A DNA stretch of 64,000 bases from Phycisphaeraceae bacterium. GTDB lineage: Bacteria; Planctomycetota; Phycisphaerae; Phycisphaerales; Phycisphaeraceae. The first letter of the stretch is position 1; each line of letters opens with the position of its first letter. The stretch is from NCBI GenBank assembly GCA_002716625.1, contig PBAS01000051.1, positions 1 to 64,000 on the forward strand. Direction: 5' to 3'. The notes beneath the pieces were generated by a model. The model made no database searches. It was not told where the DNA came from and saw only the letters and a program-made list of their open reading frames with translations. Below, piece after piece: positions 47,690-56,704 of the stretch. Position numbers and translations under genes: made by a program.

Positions 47690-47722
47690 TAATCATATGG
47701 CAAAGCACTGAATCGCCATCCA

Positions 47723-49369
47723 ATGAAAAACACCCCACCCATTTCATACCCACTCAAAATCGATGCACAATCTAGCCCGATTACTTACTGGCAGTGGTCC
47801 TTCGTAACCGCGTGGTCCCTGATCATGCTTGGCCTCGTTGCCGCCCCGATAGGACATGGTTTCTTGGCAACACCGTCTGGATGGCAATTTACAGGTTTCA
47901 TTCGGGGCTTTCACCAAGACTACAACAGCTACCTCACCTGGATGCGGCAAGCATATGACGGGCATGTGTTATTTCGCGACATGTATACCACAGAACCACA
48001 TAGCCGAGCCTTTTTTCATCCCCTCTTCTGGTTGATGGGGATATCCGCAAAGCTTATAGGCCTACCATTTCTTCCCATATGGTACGCAACACACGCAGCC
48101 GGGTGCGTTCTCATGATTGTGACCGCATACCGCTTTTCCACCCTATTTACAGACTCAACGCGTACGCGCATGCTGTCGCTTGTCCTCGTTACCACAGTTT
48201 CCGGATTCGGCTACCTCACAGATACGACCCCCTCAACAAGCCGTTCCCACCAACCTATTGATCTATGGATGGCCGAAGCCAATATCTTTGACGCCATGAC
48301 GTCTTCGTTTTTTACGCTACCGATCGCCCTTGGTCTCATGCTAGCGGCTTGTGAGATGTACCTTCGTTATTTACGCGGGGGGTGCACGCGTCACGCAGTC
48401 TATAGTGGCTTGATCGTACTATCACTCACAGCAACCCATCCATATGACGTCGTCACACTATTCCCAGTCTTGATGGTCTGGACAATGATGATGCGACCGC
48501 TCCGCTTTAAAGGAATCATCCTAGTCCTGATCATCTGCCTGCCATACTGCATGTACAGTTTAGCTGTTATGAAGTTACACCCGGTTTTCTCAAACATTGC
48601 CTGGCGGTTACCAAATCCAACCTTGAGGTCATATCTCATTGGGCTAGGACCACTTGTAATTCTTGGTTCAGCCGCACTGGTAATACCCGCCATCCAAAAA
48701 CAACACCGGCATGTTGGCCTGTTACTCGCATGGATATGTTGTGGGGTACTGTTATTACATGTACCAATCGGATTCGAACGTAAACTTCTGTGGGGCATTC
48801 AAATCCCCATTTCATTACTTGCCGCGATGCTTCTTAACCATGTCGGCGGAATCATGATGAAACCAAGCGGTATACAGCCCGTCATCGCAACTGTATTTGG
48901 CATTACCATTATCAGCGGGTCTGCCATCGGATCGGCGGTCTCTTACTTGCAGTTGTTTGACCGGAATCGAGAAGGCCAATTCGGAGATTTTCTACCCAAA
49001 ACCGCGATCAATGGCTTTCGTTGGCTCGAACAGCACGGCAAACCACCTGATGTCGTGATCTCAACCCCATTGATTAATGGGTATCTCCCGGCAAGAACCG
49101 GATTAACGGTTGCCGAGGGGCATTGGGCCCAAACCATCAACTGGAGATCGAAACGCCAGTTTTCCGCAGCACTCTTTGGACCACCCAAAACCATTAGCAC
49201 ACAGCAAGTTGAAAAAAAGCTGCGGCAATTCAACATCCGTTTTATTCTCTTGGATGACGTCAGCGCAAAGCGATATGGCTTCAATGGTTACACCTTTGCC
49301 TTTGAACCACTGGTTCAAGATCGCCATCAAGGTGACGGCTTTATCATTTGGGAACTACCTGGTGGATAG
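47723..49369 (+). CDS. GT-C-like polytopic membrane protein
   Basis: A 548-residue protein with about ten membrane segments over residues 25-420 and a soluble C-terminal region of about 120 residues (WLEQHGKPPDVVISTPLING onward). The first large loop has HQDYNSYLTWMRQAYDG, whose acidic residue is where GT-C-fold glycosyltransferases place the catalytic Asp. Such proteins transfer sugars from polyprenyl-phosphate donors at the outer face of the membrane. The family is not identified more precisely. It lies upstream of mraZ. Confidence 0.6.
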   Translation: MKNTPPISYPLKIDAQSSPITYWQWSFVTAWSLIMLGLVAAPIGHGFLATPSGWQFTGFIRGFHQDYNSYLTWMRQAYDGHVLFRDMYTTEPHSRAFFHPLFWLMGISAKLIGLPFLPIWYATHAAGCVLMIVTAYRFSTLFTDSTRTRMLSLVLVTTVSGFGYLTDTTPSTSRSHQPIDLWMAEANIFDAMTSSFFTLPIALGLMLAACEMYLRYLRGGCTRHAVYSGLIVLSLTATHPYDVVTLFPVLMVWTMMMRPLRFKGIILVLIICLPYCMYSLAVMKLHPVFSNIAWRLPNPTLRSYLIGLGPLVILGSAALVIPAIQKQHRHVGLLLAWICCGVLLLHVPIGFERKLLWGIQIPISLLAAMLLNHVGGIMMKPSGIQPVIATVFGITIISGSAIGSAVSYLQLFDRNREGQFGDFLPKTAINGFRWLEQHGKPPDVVISTPLINGYLPARTGLTVAEGHWAQTINWRSKRQFSAALFGPPKTISTQQVEKKLRQFNIRFILLDDVSAKRYGFNGYTFAFEPLVQDRHQGDGFIIWELPGG

Positions 49370-49416
49370 AAAATCTTGAAAATTTCCCCATAAATTTTCC
49401 ATAATGTGTTGCAATG

Positions 49417-49431
49417 TGGGGCCAAGTGGGG
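49417..49431 (+). promoter_or_regulatory. Likely MraZ operator
   Basis: Two direct repeats TGGGG at 49417-49421 and 49427-49431 with a five-base spacer. This matches the known MraZ operator of TGGGN repeats at ten-base periodicity. It lies about 40 bases before the mraZ start, so it should mediate autoregulation. A weaker copy may precede it at 49407. Confidence 0.65.
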
Positions 49432-49470
49432 TATTATCCCATTCCATGATGGTTATGGGGCAAATGCATC

Positions 49471-49938
49471 TTGGTATTCGCTGGCACCCACGAACATACG
49501 ATCGACTCCAAAAACCGGCTGGCGATCCCCGCCGAAATCCGTGCCCAGATCCAATCAGAAACTGGCGAGAATCGATCGCCGTCACTGATCTTTTTTGTCA
49601 CGCTTGGTGAGGGACAGTCGCTTTATCTGTATACGGAACAGGGATTTAATGAACGGGCACAAGAACTACTGGCAGCTGAAACTGATCCAGACCAGTTGCT
49701 GGCCTATGAACGAGTTTGGTTTAGTCTCTCACGGCGTGTTGAAGCGGATAGTTCGGGGCGTATCACATTACCCGAACCGCTGATCGACCGTGCTAATTTG
49801 GACAGTGAAATTGTATTATTAGGGGTAAACGACCACCTTGAAATCCGCGACCGAACCACTTGGTGTACTTATGTGGAGCAGGTTCTTACCGAGCAACCAC
49901 AGATTTTGATGGATCCGCGTCGCGTGATGCGTAACTGA
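49471..49938 (+). CDS. mraZ: MraZ transcriptional regulator
   Basis: A 155-residue MraZ with two AbrB-like SpoVT domains: FAGTHEHTIDSKNRLAIPAEIR at the N-terminus and ADSSGRITLPEPLIDRANLD in the second half. The start is a TTG at 49471; the upstream ATG codons are in another frame, and a stop at 49447 closes this one. MraZ normally heads the division and cell-wall cluster with rsmH, ftsL and ftsI. None of these follow here, so it is an orphan copy, consistent with the reduced or rearranged cell-wall cluster of planctomycetes. Confidence 0.9.
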   Translation: MVFAGTHEHTIDSKNRLAIPAEIRAQIQSETGENRSPSLIFFVTLGEGQSLYLYTEQGFNERAQELLAAETDPDQLLAYERVWFSLSRRVEADSSGRITLPEPLIDRANLDSEIVLLGVNDHLEIRDRTTWCTYVEQVLTEQPQILMDPRRVMRN

Positions 49939-50429
49939 ACGGAATAAACGTCGAAACAGGGCCTCGACAGCCTAATCGGACAACCATGCCCAACTGTTAA
50001 CTAGCGAAGGAAGAACGGATTCGCTTCCCGCAAGTGCAGTGTGCCAGGGCCAACCTCGCGATTGTTCACGGAAGAACTAGCGCCGGTTGGCGTATCTCGG
50101 AAATCAGTGATCGGATGGCCGCATGCGGCTTCACGTTCTCTCCGATGGTTAAGGCACACAGCCCTACCGGGACCTTCGCTTTTTTCCGCCACGATACATG
50201 TTCCGTGACCATAGCGTCAAAAGTGGTCCGACGTGTACCCTTGGTACTATCAACGCCTTGCGTCAAATCGCAACTTTAGCCATCTGACAAATTAGGCAAC
50301 AATGGGTGACACACCACCTTTTCACCCGTCTTGATCCGCTTTACAAGCAGGTCCAGCAACAGCACATCACCATCAGAATGATGATAACGGCGTCAAACCG
50401 CTACCAGCAAACCAATCCGAGAATGAAGT
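49939..50429. other. Gene-free stretch with a perfect palindrome
   Basis: No credible gene in about 490 bases. A 12-base perfect palindrome GCCGCATGCGGC lies at 50118-50129, flanked by GATGG repeats (50113 and 50144). The base composition of 50000-50280 is more structured than its surroundings, and short frames are open on both strands. It could be a structured RNA or the remnant of a mobile element, but I cannot match it to a family. Confidence 0.3.
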
Positions 50430-51353
50430 TTAATTCGATACCGCTAATAGTCCCGCAGCCGCTTCAACCTGCTGACACATGGACAGCACTTCCGCGTCTT
50501 CCCAGTCATCACCAGCACTGCAATGCGGCGAGACACCAGGGCCAATATCAATTCCGTGAAGCAACTGCATAGCTTGCCGCTCAAAGCGGTATCTACGACC
50601 CGATGCCATTATTCGATCCAACACCTGCTGAACCGTCAGCATAAAATCCCGACTGGTCCCAAACTGACCGTCAATACAGGCCTGCCGTACCTTTTTGAAG
50701 GATCCGCCCCAAACATTGTAGTAGGTACCAATAGCACCATGCGCACCTGAAAGTGTGGCATGACAATTCAATTCATCCGCACCGCTGTAAAGTAGAAGCC
50801 GATCTTTTGCAAACGAATGAACCAGGCCGAAAGAATAAAGATCATGCGAAGTCAGTTTCATCCCCACGACATGGGGAATGTCTAAAACACGCTTAACATA
50901 TTCGGCAGTTGACACGGGAAATCCACCCGATGATACCGCATTGTAATAAGGCAAGAAGGGAAGATCGGTTGCCGAAGCAATCGAGTGATAATGATGAAAA
51001 TCCACATCAATAGTTGTGGGAAAAAAGATGGTGGGTACCGATGAAACACCCTCAACTCCTAAGTCTGCAGAATGCTTGGCCAGTTCTATCGCATCTGCCG
51101 TTGCAATAGCTCCCACATGAATAACAATCGGCAACCGGCCACCATTGGCCTTCACCGTCAATTCAGCCACCTGCTTGCGGACATCCACCGTCATCCCCGG
51201 GCCTTGACCAGTTGCGCCCAGTAGGTAAATACCATCCAATTCTTGGGCAACAAATAGCTCGACCAGCTTTTCAATCATTGCTGGATTCGGGGAACCATCC
51301 GCAGTCAACGGTGTATACATTGCAGGCCATAGGCCACCGGGGAGATCTCCCAT
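50430..51353 (-). CDS. DapA/NanA-family lyase
   Basis: A 307-residue class I aldolase of the dihydrodipicolinate synthase and N-acetylneuraminate lyase family. The Schiff-base Lys is in VVGMKLTSHD, the catalytic Tyr in FLPYYNAV, and the carboxylate-binding GATGQG replaces the usual GSTGE or GTTGE. The short loop and wording are nearer to sialic acid lyase and 2-keto-sugar-acid aldolases than to DapA. Natural substrate unresolved. It is transcribed alone. A sialidase-like gene is at the other end of the window. Confidence 0.85.
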   Translation of the reverse strand: MGDLPGGLWPAMYTPLTADGSPNPAMIEKLVELFVAQELDGIYLLGATGQGPGMTVDVRKQVAELTVKANGGRLPIVIHVGAIATADAIELAKHSADLGVEGVSSVPTIFFPTTIDVDFHHYHSIASATDLPFLPYYNAVSSGGFPVSTAEYVKRVLDIPHVVGMKLTSHDLYSFGLVHSFAKDRLLLYSGADELNCHATLSGAHGAIGTYYNVWGGSFKKVRQACIDGQFGTSRDFMLTVQQVLDRIMASGRRYRFERQAMQLLHGIDIGPGVSPHCSAGDDWEDAEVLSMCQQVEAAAGLLAVSN

Positions 51354-51461
51354 TAGTTACATCCTTTCCAATAACCATGATCCAAGTCAACCCGCGATGG
51401 GATTAGAACGACTATTGTAGCACGACAGCACAACCACCCCAAGCTATAATCCTTATCTAAA

Positions 51462-51839
51462 ATGAAGATTAACCAGCTTAATCACACTGCATTACCCGTC
51501 CAGAACTTAGAAAAATCCTGTCAGTTCTACCAAAACGTCCTTGGCTTGGCGCCAATTGCCAGACCAGCTTTCAACTTCCCTGGTGCCTGGTTCGGAATGG
51601 GGGATCAGCAGGAACTGCACCTGATTTCAAAGGGCACCATCTTTGAGGTACCACCCTTGGACCGTCACTTTGCTTTTCGGGTTGATGACATTCATGCATT
51701 CGCTGCTCACCTTCAAGAGCAACAAATCGAATTTGTCGGCCCCAAATGCCGACCCGACCGTGCACTGCAAATTGTTTTGCGTGACCCCGATGGACATGTC
51801 ATTGAATTATGCACGAAACCAGGTATCGCACCTGATTAA
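51462..51839 (+). CDS. VOC (glyoxalase/bleomycin-resistance fold) protein
   Basis: A 125-residue single VOC domain unit: LNHTALPVQNLEKSCQFYQ at the start, LHLISKG, HFAFRVDDI, and ending LRDPDGHVIELC. Metal ligands His8, His53/His69 region and Glu near the C-terminus are in place. Members include glyoxalases, dioxygenases and fosfomycin-type enzymes; the substrate is not inferable. It is divergent from the lyase gene, with 108 bases between. Confidence 0.85.
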   Translation: MKINQLNHTALPVQNLEKSCQFYQNVLGLAPIARPAFNFPGAWFGMGDQQELHLISKGTIFEVPPLDRHFAFRVDDIHAFAAHLQEQQIEFVGPKCRPDRALQIVLRDPDGHVIELCTKPGIAPD

Positions 51840-52031
51840 GCTACGACTGACCGGACAGCGTACGAGTCATTATGGAATCCTCAATATTCATAAGATATGC
51901 AGCATTAAATCCTTAGCTCTGCACGTTGGAACTTGGAATTAATGAGATAAAGTCTTATTTAATACGTGACATCTGAAACTTCACAGTCCACCGTATATTC
52001 GCCCAAAAGACCTTGACGCCTGCTGGTATGC

Positions 52032-53006
52032 ATGGGATTTCCCCGATACACTCACCGCATGCCTCCCAACACCGTTCGGTGCGATGAACCACAACTGCGA
52101 CGGTCACTACACATGAATTCGGGTTTTATTGGCGGCGCAGTCTTTGCGGTGATTACGATTGCCTGCTTCGTGACTTTACCTTGGTCGGTCCAGCGATATG
52201 AGGGTGAAGCGGGCGATGAAGCTCAAGCGCGTTTGGCACCAAGCCTTACACATCCGATGGGTACCGACGAGTTGGGACGATCCATGTTATGGCGCTGCCT
52301 CTTGGGCGGTGCAATCAGCTTAGGCATTGGCATCAGCGCCGCCATCATTGCCGTGCTGATTGGCGTTGCATGGGGCGCAATTGCAGGCCTTAGTGTGGGT
52401 CGAACTGATGCCATCATGATGCGAACGGTGGATGTCCTGTATGGTTTGCCCTATGTGCTGCTTGTGGTTCTAATCGGTATAGGGCTGCAACCACTGGTCG
52501 AAAGGATGCTTGGCGGTTTACCCGCTGATATTGCCGCTGCCGTGGCCAATGTTGCAACCCTTTTGGTTGCGATCGGTGGCCTAAGTTGGATGACCATGTC
52601 ACGTGTCATTCGTGGACAGGTCTTGAGTCTTCGCTCCCAACCATTTATTGAAGCTGCCCGGGCCTGTGGAGTGGGGTCAACGGGCATTCTTTGGCGGCAC
52701 CTGTTACCAAATCTGGTTGGCCCAATCATCGTCTACGGCACCCTGGCGGTACCAACAGCCATTCTTACCGAATCAACCCTCAGTTTCCTAGGTATCGGCG
52801 TTCAGGCCCCACTGCCAAGCTGGGGTAATATAGCCACCGAAGGAATGAGTGAATTGCACGGGCTGGCCGTTCCCGGCCGAAAGAACCAATGGTGGCTGAT
52901 ACTTTGGCCATGCTTATTGTTAGGATTGACCCTCATGGCATTAAACTTTCTGGGTGATGCGTTACGGAACCGGCTAGATCCACGAAGCAGGGTAAATACC
53001 GCATGA
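52032..53006 (+). CDS. Peptide/nickel-type ABC permease (DppC-like), first copy
   Basis: A 324-residue inner-membrane permease of the DppC/OppC type with about six segments. HPMGTDELGRSMLWRCLLGG is the usual N-terminal motif, and the EAA loop is in EAARACGVGSTGILWRHLLP. The start is uncertain: ATG codons at 52032, 52059 and 52113 are all in frame, and none has a strong ribosome-binding site. The stop overlaps the binding-protein gene (ATGA). A second DppC-like gene follows three genes later. Confidence 0.87.
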   Translation: MGFPRYTHRMPPNTVRCDEPQLRRSLHMNSGFIGGAVFAVITIACFVTLPWSVQRYEGEAGDEAQARLAPSLTHPMGTDELGRSMLWRCLLGGAISLGIGISAAIIAVLIGVAWGAIAGLSVGRTDAIMMRTVDVLYGLPYVLLVVLIGIGLQPLVERMLGGLPADIAAAVANVATLLVAIGGLSWMTMSRVIRGQVLSLRSQPFIEAARACGVGSTGILWRHLLPNLVGPIIVYGTLAVPTAILTESTLSFLGIGVQAPLPSWGNIATEGMSELHGLAVPGRKNQWWLILWPCLLLGLTLMALNFLGDALRNRLDPRSRVNTA

Positions 53007-54805
53007 AGACTTTGCATACCATCCAGTTGATCATTATTTGCCTCATGGGAATGCACGCTGGCTGCGGTCAGGAGGCGAGCCCCCCCTCTTCCAGTCCAGA
53101 AGGACTGGTGGTCCGCTACAGCACGTTAAGTTCAAAGATTCGTGGTTTGGACCCGATGGACATTGGCGACACCACATCAAGTGCAATCGGTGGAAATATT
53201 TTTGATTGCCTTTATCAATACCATTATCTAAAGCGTCCCTACCAGTTGATCCCAAATCTTGCGGCCGCAATGCCCACGGTGAGTGAAGATAGCCTGACCT
53301 ACACCATTCCCATTCGGGACGATGTGGTTTTCTTTGACGATGAATGTTTTAAAGCGACCTCAGGCAAAGGCCGGGGACTCACTGCCGCCGACTTCATCTA
53401 TGCATGGAAACGTATCGCCAATATTAAGAACGTATCGAAAAACTGGTGGATATTTGATGGCCGCATCGTAGGCTTTGATGAATTTCGAGAATATACCAAA
53501 ACGATAAAAGACAAAGCCGATGTCGACTACTCAAAACCGGTCGAAGGCCTGGTCGCGTTAAATGATCACCTACTGCAGATCAAACTCAAAAAGCCATGGC
53601 CACAGCTGCAATTCATGCTTGCGCATTTACCCACGGCACCCGTTCCACACGAAGCAGTCAATCATTATGGTGAAGAAATCCTGAACCATCCTGTCGGCAC
53701 CGGGCCCTTCATATTGGAAGACTGGAAAAGAGGCAGCAAAATCATCCTTTCACGAAATCCAACTTTTCGTGATGAACGCTATCCAAGCGAAGGCGAACCA
53801 GGTGACAAGGAAGCAGGATTGCTCACAGATGCCGGCAAACGACTTCCATTGATTGATCGTGCAGAATTCCTGGTGATCCAAGAAGACCAACCCCGCTGGC
53901 TCAAATTCATGGCTGGTGATCTTGACGTTGCCGGTATTCCCAAGGACTCATTTGACAAAGTCATTAATACAAATCGGCAACTGACACCTGAGATGCTGGC
54001 CAAGGGAATCATTCTTACAAAATACCAGACTCCTTTGACACTCTGGTACGGCATCAATATGGAAGATCCCATACTTGGAACCAATCTTCCACTTCGACGC
54101 GCCATGAATCTAGCCTTAAACCGTAAGGAATACATCAAACTTTTCGCAAACGACCGAGCCATTCCGGCCCGCGGCATCCTGCCAGCCATGTTCGGCGATT
54201 TTAATCCAGAGCTCGTCAGCCCATACATTAACTATGACCCCCAAAAGGCTAAGCAGTTATTAGTCGAAGCACAGCGCATCCATGGCGGACCACTTCCTAC
54301 AATTACCATGACCATGGGTGGAACAGATTCCACCGCCAGACAAATTGGGCAATATCTCACTCGTACCTACAAGGCGGTGGGCCTTAATTTTCAGGTGGAA
54401 TATATGGACTGGCCAACATCCCAGGACAAGGTCAAAAACAAGAGTGCACAGATTTATGCCATGGGCTGGTATGCCGACTACCCTGACTCTGAGAACTTCC
54501 TGCTCCTGTTCTACGGTCCTAATGGATCACCAGGCCCCAACAACATGAATTATAAGAATGCGGAATTCGATGAACTTTTCGAGCAAATGGGCACCATGCC
54601 TAGTTCACCGGAGCGTAAGGCACTCGTGCAGAAGATGGAGCAAATGGTTATCGAGGATCTGCCCTGTATCCTAACCTCGCACCCTATTGCATTCGCATTA
54701 CACTACAACTGGGCCCTGAACCGCAAACCCCATGTCTTTGGCGAGGGTCATTTAAAGTACGGTAATATTGACGTCGAACGACGTCACAAAGCTAAAACAG
54801 GTTGA
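53003..54805 (+). CDS. Peptide ABC transporter substrate-binding lipoprotein
   Basis: A 600-residue SBP family 5 protein (OppA/DppA). The lipoprotein signal ends in MHAGC, and the family text includes LTAADFIYAWKRIANI, HPVGTGPFILEDW, LPLRRAMNLALNR and MGWYADYPDSENFLLLFYGP. It captures peptides or similar solutes in the periplasm for the permeases encoded around it. The tail is about 50 residues longer than E. coli OppA. It overlaps the preceding permease by four bases and ends one base before the DppB-like start. Confidence 0.92.
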   Translation: MKTLHTIQLIIICLMGMHAGCGQEASPPSSSPEGLVVRYSTLSSKIRGLDPMDIGDTTSSAIGGNIFDCLYQYHYLKRPYQLIPNLAAAMPTVSEDSLTYTIPIRDDVVFFDDECFKATSGKGRGLTAADFIYAWKRIANIKNVSKNWWIFDGRIVGFDEFREYTKTIKDKADVDYSKPVEGLVALNDHLLQIKLKKPWPQLQFMLAHLPTAPVPHEAVNHYGEEILNHPVGTGPFILEDWKRGSKIILSRNPTFRDERYPSEGEPGDKEAGLLTDAGKRLPLIDRAEFLVIQEDQPRWLKFMAGDLDVAGIPKDSFDKVINTNRQLTPEMLAKGIILTKYQTPLTLWYGINMEDPILGTNLPLRRAMNLALNRKEYIKLFANDRAIPARGILPAMFGDFNPELVSPYINYDPQKAKQLLVEAQRIHGGPLPTITMTMGGTDSTARQIGQYLTRTYKAVGLNFQVEYMDWPTSQDKVKNKSAQIYAMGWYADYPDSENFLLLFYGPNGSPGPNNMNYKNAEFDELFEQMGTMPSSPERKALVQKMEQMVIEDLPCILTSHPIAFALHYNWALNRKPHVFGEGHLKYGNIDVERRHKAKTG

Positions 54806-54806
54806 C

Positions 54807-55787
54807 ATGTGGAACTACGTTGTTCGTCGTCTACTCTACACCCCATTGATCGTCATCGGGGTTCTGCTCGTCACCTTTCTCCTGTTCGTTGTTGTACAAG
54901 GTGACCTTTCTACCGAGATTGCCGGCCGATCCGCATCAGCCGAAACAATCGCCGAGATTCGGGCCGAGTATGGATGGGACAAGCCGCTATTCATTAATAT
55001 CGAGGGGATGAAACAACATGGGATTGAAGCATTATTTGACTCGCAGTTCGTCAAACATTTCGTAGACACCGTCACCTTTGACTTTGGCAGAAGCCGGGCA
55101 AGCAAACAACGAATTTCCGAATTACTATGGGACGGCGCCGGACCATCCCTGTGCCTCACCCTCCCCATGTTTGTCGGACTTCTTTCAACCTCGCTCAGTA
55201 TTGCCCTGATCATTGCTTTTGCGAGGGGCACCATCTGGGACACGATATTGGTTGTCATCTGCGTTCTTGGAATGAGCCTGCCATCATTGGCATTCATCCT
55301 TTTGGGTCAATATTTTCTGGCGTATAAACTCGGGTGGTTCCCTATTTTTGGATACGAGCCCGGCTGGTCCGGTGCCAAGTTTCTGACCTTACCTGTACTC
55401 ATCGGCATCATTGCAGGACTTGGGTCTGATGTCCGGTTCTACCGAACCGTCATGTTGGACGAAATCCGTGCCGACTATATTCGTACAGCCTACGCAAAGG
55501 GTGTAAGCACCCGTCGCGTCCTTTTCGTACACCTACTAAAGAACGCGCTCATTCCTGTGATCACGAGCGTTGTCCTAGCCATTCCATTTCTATTTTTGGG
55601 TTCACTACTCTTGGAACGTTTCTTCGGCATCCCAGGCTTGGGCTACATGATGATCGAAGCCATCGGTAATCGTGACTTCAAAGTCATTAGCGCAATGACC
55701 TTCATTATTTCAGTTCTTTTCGTCTTCGGTAACTTGGCAACCGATATCTGTTATGCCCTCGTCGACCCAAGGATATCGCTACATTGA
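54807..55787 (+). CDS. Peptide ABC permease (DppB-like)
   Basis: About 326 residues from the ATG at 54807, one base after the binding-protein stop; the frame is open 13 codons earlier. It begins with WNYVVRRLLYTPLIVIGVLL, the classic DppB N-terminus, and the EAA-type loop is in YIRTAYAKGVSTRRVLFVHL. The extracytoplasmic insert near residues 60-100 is large. Together with a DppC partner it forms the channel. Its stop overlaps the next gene's TTG start (TTGA). Confidence 0.9.
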   Translation: MWNYVVRRLLYTPLIVIGVLLVTFLLFVVVQGDLSTEIAGRSASAETIAEIRAEYGWDKPLFINIEGMKQHGIEALFDSQFVKHFVDTVTFDFGRSRASKQRISELLWDGAGPSLCLTLPMFVGLLSTSLSIALIIAFARGTIWDTILVVICVLGMSLPSLAFILLGQYFLAYKLGWFPIFGYEPGWSGAKFLTLPVLIGIIAGLGSDVRFYRTVMLDEIRADYIRTAYAKGVSTRRVLFVHLLKNALIPVITSVVLAIPFLFLGSLLLERFFGIPGLGYMMIEAIGNRDFKVISAMTFIISVLFVFGNLATDICYALVDPRISLH

Positions 55788-56698
55788 ACGCCATCACCGC
55801 CACCGCCGCTGATATTCCTGAAACGCCCACACGTGGCCTGTGGGCGGATGCGTGGCGGCGGGTATTTAGAAACCGCCTGGCCCTGTTCATGTCCCTGATC
55901 GTATTACTCTATGTGCTGGTTGCACTTTTTGTTGCGTTCGGATGGCTCGCAAATGATTGGGATCAATCCGTGGGCGGCTCCTATGAACCGCCCTCCACTA
56001 CGAATATGCTTGGAACGGACATCTTTGGATTATCCGTGCTACGAAAAACTCTCTATGGCACAAAGATTTCCATGACCGTCGCACTTGTTGCCGCACTGAT
56101 TTCACTAGCGATTGGCGTTCCACTGGGGGCAATGGCCGGATACTTCCGGGGTATTGTTGATGAGATCATCGTATGGATTTATTCAACCCTAAGTTCTATT
56201 CCCGGACTGCTACTGGTCATGGCATTCGCTTTCGTCTTGAAAGACAAATCACTATTTGGCCAACCACTACGTGGCATTACCGTGGTCTATTTGGCATTGG
56301 GCTTGACAAGTTGGGTCGGAATCTGTCGCCTTATCCGCGGGGAAGTGATCAAACACAAGCAACGTGATTATGTCGCCGCGGCGAGAGCCTATGGTTGTCC
56401 GCGCTGGCGAATCATTCTTCTGCACCTGATACCAAACGTTTCTCACCTTATTCTTATAGATTTTTCGCTTCGGTTCGTCGGATTTATCCATGCAGAAGTA
56501 ATCCTCAGTTTTCTGGGCCTCGGTGTTAAAGATGAACCATCGTGGGGTGTCATGATTGATGACGCCCGCCTCGAGCTTTCTCGTGACGTATGGTGGCAGA
56601 TGGCTGCGGCTACTGCTGCAATCTTTGTTGTGTCACTTGCACTCAATATTGTCAGCGATGCATTACGAGATGCATTGGATCCAAAATTGCGAGAATAG
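55784..56698 (+). CDS. Peptide ABC permease (DppC-like), second copy
   Basis: A 304-residue DppC-type permease that starts with TTG overlapping the DppB-like stop. Key text: LADAWRRVFRNR-like N-terminus (LWADAWRRVFRNRL), NMLGTDIFGLSVLRKTLYG, and the EAA loop AARAYGCPRWRIILLHLIPN. It is the more standard partner for the DppB-like gene by position; the first DppC-like gene of the operon differs clearly in sequence. Two C-type permeases suggest alternative channels sharing one ATPase. Confidence 0.9.
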   Translation: MNAITATAADIPETPTRGLWADAWRRVFRNRLALFMSLIVLLYVLVALFVAFGWLANDWDQSVGGSYEPPSTTNMLGTDIFGLSVLRKTLYGTKISMTVALVAALISLAIGVPLGAMAGYFRGIVDEIIVWIYSTLSSIPGLLLVMAFAFVLKDKSLFGQPLRGITVVYLALGLTSWVGICRLIRGEVIKHKQRDYVAAARAYGCPRWRIILLHLIPNVSHLILIDFSLRFVGFIHAEVILSFLGLGVKDEPSWGVMIDDARLELSRDVWWQMAAATAAIFVVSLALNIVSDALRDALDPKLRE

Positions 56699-56704
56699 AG
56701 TTCA

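Noticed and set aside
50000-50290. Possible group II intron domain or tmRNA/RNase P RNA
   Set aside because: The palindromic stretch resembles a domain V hairpin at first sight, but the AGC, bulge and GAAA loop signatures are missing, and no tmRNA or RNase P core motifs are found.
202-51353. Sialic acid pathway made of the sialidase-like gene and the DapA/NanA-family lyase
   Set aside because: They are 49 kb apart, no epimerase, kinase or sialic acid transporter is present, and both families have many other substrates.
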